DNA of 32,970 bases, taken from Acidobacteriota bacterium (GTDB taxonomy: Bacteria; Acidobacteriota; Terriglobia; UBA7540). Where the stretch lies: contig QHZN01000220.1 of the NCBI GenBank assembly GCA_003225365.1, forward strand, positions 1 through 32,970. The letters run 5' to 3'. Positions 21,856 through 29,116 of the stretch are shown in pieces. Position numbers and translations under genes: made by a program. Positions within the stretch are counted from its first letter, which is position 1, and every line of letters begins with the position of its first letter. The notes under the pieces are model-generated. The model made no database searches. It was not told the DNA's origin and saw only the letters and a program-made list of their open reading frames with translations.

Positions 21856-24852
21856 ATGGCTTCTCCGACGAAGCAGGACGACGCGGGAACAGCAGGTCCG
21901 CTAGGCCGTCGAAGCACTCGGTTGGCGATCGCCATCCCCATCGCGCTTTCGGGAAAAAACTCCGCCGGCGCCACCTTTAAGGAAAATACGCGGACGATTA
22001 CCGTTAACAAGCACGGCGCCAAGATTTCGACGGCGCAGCCGTTGACGTTGGGGACCGCGTTATCCATCGAAAACCGGCACCTGGGGACGACGGCACGCGC
22101 GAACGTGGTGTGGTTGGGAGAAAGAAAGGGGCCGAAAGACCCCATTGAAATCGGCGTCCAACTGGTAGAGGCATCAAACATCTGGGGCATCGAGTTTCCG
22201 CCGGAAGACTGGCAGGAAGCCCCGCCTGCGCAGGCGATGCCGCGCGCGGGCGTAACGACCCCTGAAAAGCCTACAGCGCCTCCGGCCGCAAAGGTTTCGG
22301 AAGGGCCAGCGGCGCCGAAGGCATCCCGCGCGGCGAGTGCGTGGGCGCTTCCCGTGAAGGCGCCCGAAGCGGCAAAGGTGGCGCTCCCCGCGAGGCCGAT
22401 CGCGACGCCTTTGCCCTCTCGAGCCGAACCGCCCTCCGCGCTTTCCTCTCCGCAGATGGAGCCGGTGATATCGGCGGCGATCGAACGGCTGAACGCGCAA
22501 GCCGAGAAGACGCTCGAAAGTTACGCCAAGATCTTTGAGGAAAAAGTGGCTCGGCTGGGGCAGGACTTGGGCTTTCAGGCCCAGGCGCAACTCCAGCAGG
22601 CGGCAAATGCGTTGGAAGAAAAACTGGTGGCGACACTGAAGGAAAACGTCGCGACTCTCCGCGACGACCTGGGATCGTCGGAGAAGCAGCTCGAATCCCT
22701 CGTTACCCGATACGGCGAACTCAAGGAAAGCGGGGCGCGCGAAGTCGAGAAAACCAAGCAAAACCTTGAGGCGGCGGGGTTTGCGGCGCTACAGTCGGCG
22801 GTCGAACAACTGAGCGAAGCGACCGAGAAGGAGCTTCTGGAAGTCCGCCAAGTGTTCGTGGACGAAACCCGCAAGCGTGTGGGGGAAGAAGCCGCCGCGT
22901 CGGTTGAGAAGTTCGGTCAGGAGGCTTCAACGCGGCTTGTGCAGTTGACCGAAGAACACTTGAGCCGCGTCGAACCCGAAATGCGCGAACGCGCCACCCG
23001 TACTCTTGACGAATTGGCAAAGCGAACCGGGGAAGTTATCCAAGCCTCCGAGGGCGATTTTCAGGAGCGCGTGCGAAACGTTTCAGACGGCGCGCTCGCC
23101 GCCGTGCAGAAGGAAACGCAGGCGCTTGCGGCCCGGGAAGTGGAGTCCCGTCGCAGCGAGTTCGTCGCCGCCGTCGAACAGGAAATAGGCGGCCGGACCG
23201 TCGAAGCCCTCGAGTCATTTTCTAAAGAGGTCCGGGCGCGCCTGGCGGGGCACGGCGAAGAACTCCTGGCGCGGACCGAGGCGGACTTCAAGTCGCGCGA
23301 GGAAGAAGCGCGAACTCGCTCCGCTGAAGAAATCCGGAAGGCGATTGACGCCGCCACGGCCGATGGATTGAAGACGCTCGCGATGGAATCCGCGGCCAAA
23401 GTCGAGAGCTTGGAAGCTCAATTCGACAAGGCTGCCAAGAGGGCGCAGGAGAAAACCGCGAAGGAGCTTTCAGAGCACCTCAGCAAAACCACCGAGGAGC
23501 TCCTCGCTCCCGCGACGAAGGAACTCCAAAAGAGCTTGAGCGAGGCGCGGGCGGAGCTGAAGGAGGAGTTGAAATCCACATGGAAGACCCTCGCCGGCGA
23601 GGCGAAAAATCAGCTCGGCGCCATGACCAGCGCGACCGTGGATTCGCTCAACAAGGAAGCCAAGGCGGGCCTCGACCAATTCCGCGATAGCTTGAAGAAG
23701 AGCGCTAGCGAGCGCGTCGAAAAGGCGGCGCGCGAGCTGGAGGGTGACCTTCGGAGGGCCACTGAGCGAGAGCGGCAAGAGCATCTGAAGCGGTTGGAGA
23801 AAGAAAGCGCGGAGGCCTGCGGGAAGGCTCTGAAGGAACTCGAAGGCCGAATGAGCCAAGCTGCCCAGGCGGGCGCGGCCGCCCAGGCGCATGCCGAAGA
23901 GGCCCTCGGCCGCCTTCCCGAAGCCGCCGCGGAGGCCGCCGAGAAGGCGCTTGCCGCCATCGAAGAGCGAGTCGAGAGGGCGCGCGAGGCAACTGCGAAG
24001 GCCCAAGAGCAGCGCGAGTTGTCCCTGCGGCAACTGAAACAAGAAGCCAGCGAAACGATCGAGGGGGCGCTCGCTGAACTTAGCGAACGCTCTGAGCGGG
24101 CCGCCTCGGCGGCCGTCAAGGATTTCGAACAGCGGGAGTCCACGCTGCGGCAGCTCCGGAAAGAACTCGAGGAGGCGCGGGGCGAAACTCTGGCGGCGAT
24201 TACCGACCAGGGCAAAAGGACTCTCGCGGAGGTAACGAACGCGGCTGCGGAGGTCCGCTCCGAATCGCAAACTCGGCAGCGGGCCGCGACGGAGGCCCTC
24301 GACAAGCTGCGGGCGAAAACCGATCAGGCCGTCAAGGAGGCTTCCGATGCTGTCAATAAGCACGTCGGCTCGGGCGCGGTTTTCCTGAAGGAACTCGAAG
24401 AACAAGCCCGCACTCGCCTGGAGACGCTCTCGGCAAAAATGGACGGCCTGGCTCGCGGGTCCGAAGGTGAGTTTGAGCGGCTGTCCGCGGAGTTCTCGGC
24501 CGCGGCGATGGAAGGCTTGCGCGCAAGTTCCGACGCGCTCGTCGAGCGAATTCAGCAGCAGCTCCAAAGAGCAGCCGACGAGTTCTCCGAACGCTCGGCC
24601 GAAACTCTCCGGACGCGGTTGGAGGACATCACGGAAAAACTGGTGGAAGAATCCGCGGCGACGCTCGCCAAGCAAAGCCAGGAAAACGTCGAGATGGCGG
24701 CGGCGAAACTCGAAGAGCAAAAGGAAAAGGTCGTCAACGAAGCCGAGGAATCAATGCGCGCGAAACTTGCGGAGGCCTTTGCGTCCGTCTTCAGGCCGGG
24801 AGGCAGAAGGGCCATCGACCGGATTGTGGAAGAGTCCCAGAAAAAACCCTGA
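21856..24852 (+). CDS. Giant coiled-coil protein with N-terminal PilZ-like domain
   Basis: 998 residues. Residues ~15-125 look like a PilZ domain: RRSTRLAIAIPIAL as the RXXXR-like start, then NKHGAKIST, GVQLVE and WGIEFPPEDW, suggesting c-di-GMP or related ligand binding. The second PilZ motif D/N-x-S-x-x-G is replaced by NKHGAKIS, so ligand binding is uncertain. A Pro/Ala linker (~125-215) follows. From ~215 to the end the chain is almost pure Glu/Ala/Lys/Arg coiled coil. It has an internal duplication (QEQRELSLRQLKQE and FEQRESTLRQLRKE, ~735-790). There is no transmembrane segment or signal peptide. It stands alone behind a near-leaderless promoter. A scaffold or filament-like role is possible; no function is established. 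Confidence 0.7.
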   Translation: MASPTKQDDAGTAGPLGRRSTRLAIAIPIALSGKNSAGATFKENTRTITVNKHGAKISTAQPLTLGTALSIENRHLGTTARANVVWLGERKGPKDPIEIGVQLVEASNIWGIEFPPEDWQEAPPAQAMPRAGVTTPEKPTAPPAAKVSEGPAAPKASRAASAWALPVKAPEAAKVALPARPIATPLPSRAEPPSALSSPQMEPVISAAIERLNAQAEKTLESYAKIFEEKVARLGQDLGFQAQAQLQQAANALEEKLVATLKENVATLRDDLGSSEKQLESLVTRYGELKESGAREVEKTKQNLEAAGFAALQSAVEQLSEATEKELLEVRQVFVDETRKRVGEEAAASVEKFGQEASTRLVQLTEEHLSRVEPEMRERATRTLDELAKRTGEVIQASEGDFQERVRNVSDGALAAVQKETQALAAREVESRRSEFVAAVEQEIGGRTVEALESFSKEVRARLAGHGEELLARTEADFKSREEEARTRSAEEIRKAIDAATADGLKTLAMESAAKVESLEAQFDKAAKRAQEKTAKELSEHLSKTTEELLAPATKELQKSLSEARAELKEELKSTWKTLAGEAKNQLGAMTSATVDSLNKEAKAGLDQFRDSLKKSASERVEKAARELEGDLRRATERERQEHLKRLEKESAEACGKALKELEGRMSQAAQAGAAAQAHAEEALGRLPEAAAEAAEKALAAIEERVERAREATAKAQEQRELSLRQLKQEASETIEGALAELSERSERAASAAVKDFEQRESTLRQLRKELEEARGETLAAITDQGKRTLAEVTNAAAEVRSESQTRQRAATEALDKLRAKTDQAVKEASDAVNKHVGSGAVFLKELEEQARTRLETLSAKMDGLARGSEGEFERLSAEFSAAAMEGLRASSDALVERIQQQLQRAADEFSERSAETLRTRLEDITEKLVEESAATLAKQSQENVEMAAAKLEEQKEKVVNEAEESMRAKLAEAFASVFRPGGRRAIDRIVEESQKKP

Positions 24853-24930
24853 TTCACCCGCTCCTTCCAAATTCCCCCGCCTATTAAAGAATGCAAGATA
24901 GAGTGGCGCTCATTGGGCGTAGCGTCCCGA

Positions 24931-25069
24931 CGCGCCGGGCAGTCATCCCGATGAGGTGAATCGGGATTTACACCGCCAGCCATTGGAAATTCGCCTCCGA
25001 CGGACTGGATTCCGATTCATTTCATCGGAATGACCGGCGTTTCGAAAGAGATCCGATTCCAAATGACAC
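24931..25069 (+). repeat. Dispersed ~140-base element, copy 2
   Basis: The partner of 15519-15663, with the same ends and orientation. Its central stem-loop is different: ATTCCGAT-tcatttc-ATCGGAAT (25009-25031). It fills most of the gap between the coiled-coil gene and tadA (24853-25155), where I see no gene. Confidence 0.65.
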
Positions 25070-25155
25070 TACCACCAAGAGGTCGAGCGAGAAGCGATGG
25101 CCTGTCGGGGGATGCCGGGCGTGACTTGCATGCGGCAAGCGGGTACGATGACCGC

Positions 25156-25680
25156 GTGGGCAAGGATTCGGGAGCGAAGCTCGGGCGAGGGGAAGCGGAG
25201 CGTTTCATGCGCGCGGCGCTCGGCCAGGCTCGCCTCGCGGGAAAAGAAAACGAAGTGCCCGTCGGCGCCGTGGTCGTGAAAGACGGGCGAGTCATCGCGC
25301 GCGCGCACAACCGGCCAATCCATTTGGACGACCCGACCGCGCACGCCGAGGTCCTGGCGATGCGCCGCGCCGCGCGCCGGCTCGGGAACTACCGTCTGAA
25401 CGGCTGCGCGCTGTATGTTACAATAGAGCCTTGCGCGATGTGCGCCGGCGCGGCGGTTCACGCCCGCGTGGCGCGCATCGTTTACGGCGCCCACGACTCG
25501 AAAGCCGGAGCGTGCGGCGGCGCTCTGAAGGTGCTCAACCACCCGAAGCTCAATCACCGCGTGGAAACTTCCAGGGGTGTCTTGAAAGAAGAGTGCGCTC
25601 GGCTGCTGCGTGACTTCTTTCGCGCGCGGCGGGCACACAAGCAGAAATTGGGAACTCGAAATTCGAAATTCGAAACTTGA
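25156..25680 (+). CDS. tadA: tRNA-specific adenosine deaminase TadA
   Basis: 174 residues. Zinc-site motifs are complete: HAEV (~67), with the catalytic Glu, and EPCAMC (~97). Surrounding residues EVPVGAVVV, ARAHNRP and GACGGALKVLNHP are typical of TadA, which converts A34 to inosine in tRNA-Arg(ACG). A GTG start at 25156 is favoured because the family begins upstream of ERFMRAAL; an ATG at 25207 would be too short. The last ~12 codons run into AT-rich GAAATTCGAA-type repeats and are probably not conserved. A tRNA-Ser gene follows 64 bases later. Confidence 0.85.
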   Translation: MGKDSGAKLGRGEAERFMRAALGQARLAGKENEVPVGAVVVKDGRVIARAHNRPIHLDDPTAHAEVLAMRRAARRLGNYRLNGCALYVTIEPCAMCAGAAVHARVARIVYGAHDSKAGACGGALKVLNHPKLNHRVETSRGVLKEECARLLRDFFRARRAHKQKLGTRNSKFET

Positions 25681-25683
25681 AAT

Positions 25684-25732
25684 TCGAAACTCGGCGCGTG
25701 ATTCGTTTCGATTTTCGGATTTCGAGTTTCGA
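25684..25732. repeat. AT-rich repeat with 10-base inverted repeat
   Basis: TCGAAACTCG (25684-25693) and CGAGTTTCGA (25723-25732) form a perfect 10-base inverted repeat with a 29-base loop. They lie within a run of GAAATTCGAA-like units that begins inside the end of tadA. It could end tadA transcription or act upstream of the tRNA gene. Confidence 0.4.
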
Positions 25733-25744
25733 TTCCCCATTGCC

Positions 25745-25838
25745 GGAGAGGTACCGAAGTGGTCATAACGGGGGCGCCTCGAAAGCGTCTTGCCTGCCAA
25801 AAGCGGGCACGTGGGTTCGAATCCCACCCTCTCCGCCA
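25745..25838 (+). tRNA. tRNA-Ser (anticodon CGA)
   Basis: Complete class II tRNA. Acceptor stem GGAGAGG/CCTCTCC, D stem CCG/CGG (25754-25756 with 25769-25771) and anticodon stem GGCGC/GCGTC around loop CTCGAAA. The anticodon CGA is at 25780-25782, reading UCG. There is a long variable arm (TGCCTGC...GCGGGCA), T arm GTGGG-TTCGAAT-CCCAC, discriminator G and an encoded CCA (25836-25838). Its 3' end is the left part of a direct repeat flanking the next gene. Confidence 0.95.
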
Positions 25839-25904
25839 ATCCGCCGCAGGCGGATTGCCCTGAGCGAGCGAAGCTTTGATGAGCGAGTCGAAGGGCTGGT
25901 CTTG
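25818..25904 (+). repeat. Direct repeat, copy 1: tRNA 3' end plus GIY-YIG 5' end
   Basis: CGAATCCCACCC of the tRNA T arm/acceptor, then AATCCGCCGCAGGCGGATT and the segment running into the GIY-YIG start (ATGAGCGAGTCGAAGGGCTG), recur at 26180-26258. The unit length is about 360 bases. Copy 2 lacks TCTCCGCC (25830-25837) of copy 1. Confidence 0.75.
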
Positions 25905-26148
25905 TTACATCCTCGAATGCGCGGACGCCACCTATTACGTTGGTGTCGCAACCGACGTGCGGGAGCGGAAGGACGAACATAACGCCGGACTCGGCGCAAA
26001 GCATACACGCTCGCGCAGACCTGTCCGCTTGGTTTGGTCGCGAGCTTGCTCCAGTTATGCCCAAGCGCGCGGCTTTGAGGCTCGTCTCAAGGGCTGGTCG
26101 AGGGAGAAGAAACGGCTTCTGGTTGTGGGTTCTCTTCGACTCGACTAG
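25879..26148 (+). CDS. GIY-YIG domain endonuclease-like protein (UPF0213/YhbQ type)
   Basis: 89 residues, a single GIY-YIG nuclease domain. CYIL and YYVGV are the two short strands; the catalytic Arg is in TDVRERKDEHN (~27) and the metal-binding Glu in ARGFEARLKGWSREKK (~70). Small stand-alone members of this family include YhbQ, with DNA-cleaving or repair-linked activity. The gene begins inside the direct repeat that starts in the tRNA-Ser gene. Its stop is followed by a perfect hairpin. Placement between tRNA-derived repeats suggests it belongs to a duplicating or mobile unit. Confidence 0.8.
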   Translation: MSESKGWSCYILECADATYYVGVATDVRERKDEHNAGLGAKHTRSRRPVRLVWSRACSSYAQARGFEARLKGWSREKKRLLVVGSLRLD

Positions 26149-26161
26149 CGTCTCGCTCAGA

Positions 26162-26180
26162 GTGAACGCAAGGCGTTCAC
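26162..26180. terminator. Perfect stem-loop after the GIY-YIG gene
   Basis: GTGAACGC-aag-GCGTTCAC, an 8-base stem with a 3-base loop, 14 bases after the stop at 26148. There is no T-run. It ends where copy 2 of the direct repeat begins, so it could be a terminator or a recombination-related structure. Confidence 0.45.
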
Positions 26181-26258
26181 GAATCCCACCCAATCCGCCG
26201 CAGGCGGATTGCCCTGAGCGAGCGATTCCTTGATGAGCGAGTCGAAGGGCTGGTCCTG
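26180..26258 (+). repeat. Direct repeat, copy 2 (truncated tRNA-3'-end/GIY-YIG unit)
   Basis: It begins with the tRNA-derived CGAATCCCACCC, continues through the shared spacer and includes an ATG (26233) that starts MSESKGWSC as in the intact gene. It then diverges (QILQSD... in place of YILECAD...) and runs into the 3' end of the integrase remnant. It is therefore the start of a second, lost copy of the GIY-YIG gene. Confidence 0.7.
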
Positions 26259-26271
26259 CCAAATTCTGCAA

Positions 26272-26769
26272 TCAGATTTCTCGTGTACCTCTGGCGTCCC
26301 CTTCGTCCCCGGAATGGCCTCCCAAGTTCGGAATTGCCGCTTCCTTGAACACTCCTTTTAGCGCACGTTGCCAATCTCCTGTTGCGCTTTCAATCTTCGA
26401 TTCACCAGTCCAGAAAAAATACCTCTGGCTGGTCCTCGGGCTCCCCTCAAGCGCAGTTAGAACGAAATCCGGCAAAGGGCAATAGACCGGGGTTCCCGTC
26501 TTAGCTGTGTAGAGAAACAGTTTGTCCCTGGTGATTCGGCTCCGTTCGAGCGTCACAGCGTCACCAATCCTCAGTCCGGTATGGCGAAGCAAGAGCACCA
26601 AGGCTCGGATGCGGCGCGCATTCTCCGGTCCCCAGTACTTTCCGCCGCGACACTTGTTTCCGTATTGATCGCAGGCTTTCAGTATTTGGGCCATTTGTTC
26701 CGGCGTGAATGGCAACGTGGCCGACGGTCTGACCTCAAGCGCCCTCGCCCCTGACAAAAAAGATTCCAA
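26272..26769 (-). pseudogene. Tyrosine recombinase (phage-type integrase) remnant
   Basis: 165 codons. The middle of a tyrosine recombinase catalytic domain is clear: LPFTPEQMAQILKAC, RALVLLLRHTGLRIGDAVTLERSRI with the first catalytic Arg, and the beta-hairpin Lys in YTAKTGTPV. The N-terminal core-binding domain is missing. After FKEAAIPN the frame ends without the HXXR, H/W and Tyr residues. Full-length relatives have about 300-400 residues, so it cannot recombine DNA. It lies ~430 bases from the 3' end of tRNA-Ser, a usual integration target. Confidence 0.75.
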
Positions 26770-26852
26770 CGCGTACGCCTCCTCCGGAAATAAGGACCAG
26801 CTATTACTATTGTCGGGACGGGCCCTGAAAAGTGACAGCCGTAATATCGATG

Positions 26853-27512
26853 ATCCGCAATCTTGACCATCCGTCAGCTTGCGGAATACAAGCGAATGAT
26901 CAGCCGAATAATGTGAATCACGTATCGAATGGCAAATGGCAGGACTCCGACACGGGCGTCTATACTAAAAACGTGGTTTTCGGCGATCTACCGGGCGGTG
27001 GCCGGAAATACTCAATAGTGCATGTGCGCTCCGCTCTCTTGGGTACGAACATACGCTTCTCCGAGATCTACGTATTCGAAAAGTCGTCTCAAGGTCTGAG
27101 GTTCTTCGGAAGGCTTGGGTCGTCGACGGGAGACGGTGCAGGGGAAGTGAATTGGAGCCACGCGACCGACATTCGAGCAGTAAAGCGTCAGCGTATAATC
27201 AGCTGCGTGACGGGAGAATGCCACAAGTGCGCCGATAGGGCCGTTACTGCGTCATTTGAGTGGAACGGCGACGGTTTCGTCCGCACTTCCCTGGATCGCA
27301 AGCGACTTACGCCCCCAAATAAAAAACTGAAAGGAGTACAAGATGTGTACATCTTGAGCGTTCCGAACTTGATTTTAAGTAACTTACCATGTCCCTCGCG
27401 CGCCTCAGCGTGCAGCCAAAGGCGGCCTCAAGCGCGGGTCGAGCTGGTGGGCCCTTCCGAATTCGGCCAGGGCTTCTTCGTGACGGCCCCGGCCGAGCAG
27501 CGCCAAAGCTAA
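26853..27512 (+). CDS. Hypothetical protein fragment, 3' part antisense to TPR gene
   Basis: 219 residues. The stretch from ~25 to ~155 looks like genuine protein (YTKNVVFGDLPGGGRKYSIV, RFSEIYVFEKSSQGLRFFGRL, SFEWNGDGFVRTSL). It resembles proteins that record a value per entity with FGDL-type strands, but I cannot name a family. No signal peptide or good ribosome binding site is visible, so the 5' end may be lost. The last ~35 codons (27405-27512) lie antisense to the TPR gene and are surely not conserved. It is probably a truncated gene left in the integration-scar region. Confidence 0.35.
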   Translation: MRNLDHPSACGIQANDQPNNVNHVSNGKWQDSDTGVYTKNVVFGDLPGGGRKYSIVHVRSALLGTNIRFSEIYVFEKSSQGLRFFGRLGSSTGDGAGEVNWSHATDIRAVKRQRIISCVTGECHKCADRAVTASFEWNGDGFVRTSLDRKRLTPPNKKLKGVQDVYILSVPNLILSNLPCPSRASACSQRRPQARVELVGPSEFGQGFFVTAPAEQRQS

Positions 27513-29090
27513 TTGATAATGCGCGGGAGCGAAATCGGGCGCGAGTTTGAGGGCCAGCCGGAATTTCGATATCGAACCCTCGATATCTCCCGCGCGAAGC
27601 TGCTTGGCGCCCGCGTTGGTAGCGAGCGTCGCGACCTGCGTGTTCATCAAAGCTTTGTTCAGCTCCTCAACCTTCTTGAATTCCTCCGCGGCTCCGTTTA
27701 TGTCCCCCTTCATGCGCAGAGTCATGCCGAGCGACTGGTGCGCGCCCGCATCGGCGGGATCAAGTTCGATCGCATGGCGGAGTTCCCTAGGCGCCTCGTC
27801 CAGGTCGCCCTTCTGACGTAGCACGGACCCCAGGATTGAGTGTGCTTGCTCATAATCGGGCCGGGCGCGAATGGCCGCGCGGAATTCCGTCGCCGCCTCA
27901 TCGAGCTTTCCTTGCTGCCAGTAAATCACCCCCAGCGTATAGTGCGCTTCGGGAAGGCTCGAATCAATTCGGATGGCGTTCTCGAGGGCCTCGACGGCGC
28001 CTTCAAAGTCCTCCTTCTGTTTGAGCGCCACGGCCAAGTTGTAAAATGCCTCAGCGTCGTTCGGTTCGAGCTCCAGGAGGGCGCGATATTCGCGGATGGC
28101 GTCCTCCCATTGTGCCTTCTGGAGCAAAGCCAGTCCCAGATTGTTCCGCGCTGAAACAGATTTTGGGTCGGCAGCGATCGCAGCCCGGAACTCCGCCAAG
28201 CCGCCGTCACCGTCACCTTGTGCGAGAAACACAAGACCAAGATCGTTGTGAGTTTCCGAATCCTCGGGGTTAAGTTTAAGTGCTTGGCGGAACTCGGCTG
28301 TGGCATCCACCAGATACCCCTCCTGCTGATAAGTCAGGCCGAGCGTCTTGTGGTAGCGCGGGTCTTGCGGCGCCAGATTCGCGGCCGTCCCTATTTGTTC
28401 AATCGCCAAGTCGGGCTTCCGGTGTTGCGCATACACCAAGCCCAGGTAGTAGTGACCATCCGCCAGATTGGGTTCGAGCCGAGTTGCCGTTTCGAGCTCG
28501 GTCGCAGCCTCGCTGTAATTTTTTAAGAACCAGTTCGCCACACCCAGGTGGTAGTGAGCGGGTGCAAAATTAGGTTTGTCTTGGATGGCCAGCTTGAACT
28601 CTGCGCTCGCCGCGAGGAGGTTACCTCGATGGCCGAGGATGTTGCCGAGGGCGTCGTGGGCTTCTGCCCAGTCGGGCCGTATTTCGAGGGCACGCTCGTA
28701 GGATTGAATCGCACCCTCCTCGTCCTTGCGAGCTTCGAGGAGTCGCCCCAAGTTGTAATTTGCTTCGGCGAAATCAGCCTTAAGTGCAATGGCCTTTCTA
28801 TATTCGACGGCGGCTTCACCGAATTGGCCAGCATTGCAATACGATAGTCCAAGCTCATTGTGTGCTTCTGGCGATTTTGGTGCGAGCTCGACTGCCAGCC
28901 GGAATTCGCGTATCGCCACCAGCGGCTCAGACTTCGCGAGCGCCGCCATTCCCCGTTGGTAATGAATTTCCGAAAGCCTCTTGCGAGTGACAGATGCTGT
29001 TGGCTTGTCAGGCTTGGCTTGGTTGTGCGCGGTGAACGGCGTCGTAGCTCCGATCACCATCGCCACCAACGGGACAGCCCATTTCTTCAT
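27405..29090 (-). CDS. Periplasmic TPR-repeat protein
   Basis: 561 residues. A short signal peptide (MKKWAVPLVAMVIGATTPFTA) is followed by about fourteen tandem 34-residue TPRs from ~45 to the C-terminus. Examples are PEAHNELGLSYCNAGQFGEA, AEANYNLGRLLEARKDEEGA, and PEAHYTLGVIYWQQGKLDEA. TPR solenoids bind peptides or partner proteins. It is the third gene of a leftward set (26 bases after the ASPIC/UnbV gene), so it probably acts with the exported proteins encoded upstream. No Shine-Dalgarno is obvious at the ATG. Confidence 0.85.
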   Translation of the reverse strand: MKKWAVPLVAMVIGATTPFTAHNQAKPDKPTASVTRKRLSEIHYQRGMAALAKSEPLVAIREFRLAVELAPKSPEAHNELGLSYCNAGQFGEAAVEYRKAIALKADFAEANYNLGRLLEARKDEEGAIQSYERALEIRPDWAEAHDALGNILGHRGNLLAASAEFKLAIQDKPNFAPAHYHLGVANWFLKNYSEAATELETATRLEPNLADGHYYLGLVYAQHRKPDLAIEQIGTAANLAPQDPRYHKTLGLTYQQEGYLVDATAEFRQALKLNPEDSETHNDLGLVFLAQGDGDGGLAEFRAAIAADPKSVSARNNLGLALLQKAQWEDAIREYRALLELEPNDAEAFYNLAVALKQKEDFEGAVEALENAIRIDSSLPEAHYTLGVIYWQQGKLDEAATEFRAAIRARPDYEQAHSILGSVLRQKGDLDEAPRELRHAIELDPADAGAHQSLGMTLRMKGDINGAAEEFKKVEELNKALMNTQVATLATNAGAKQLRAGDIEGSISKFRLALKLAPDFAPAHYQLALALLGRGRHEEALAEFGRAHQLDPRLRPPLAAR

Positions 29091-29116
29091 TTTTGGACAC
29101 GCCGCCCGGAAATAGA

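Noticed and set aside
23470..24720. 416-codon minus-strand frame opposite the coiled-coil gene
   Set aside because: Leu/Arg/Phe-rich shadow caused by the repetitive Glu/Ala/Lys codons on the plus strand.
25069..26271. 400-codon minus-strand frame across tadA, the tRNA and GIY-YIG
   Set aside because: It is antisense to three well-supported genes; the familiar-looking peptide arises from translating tRNA-Ser backwards.
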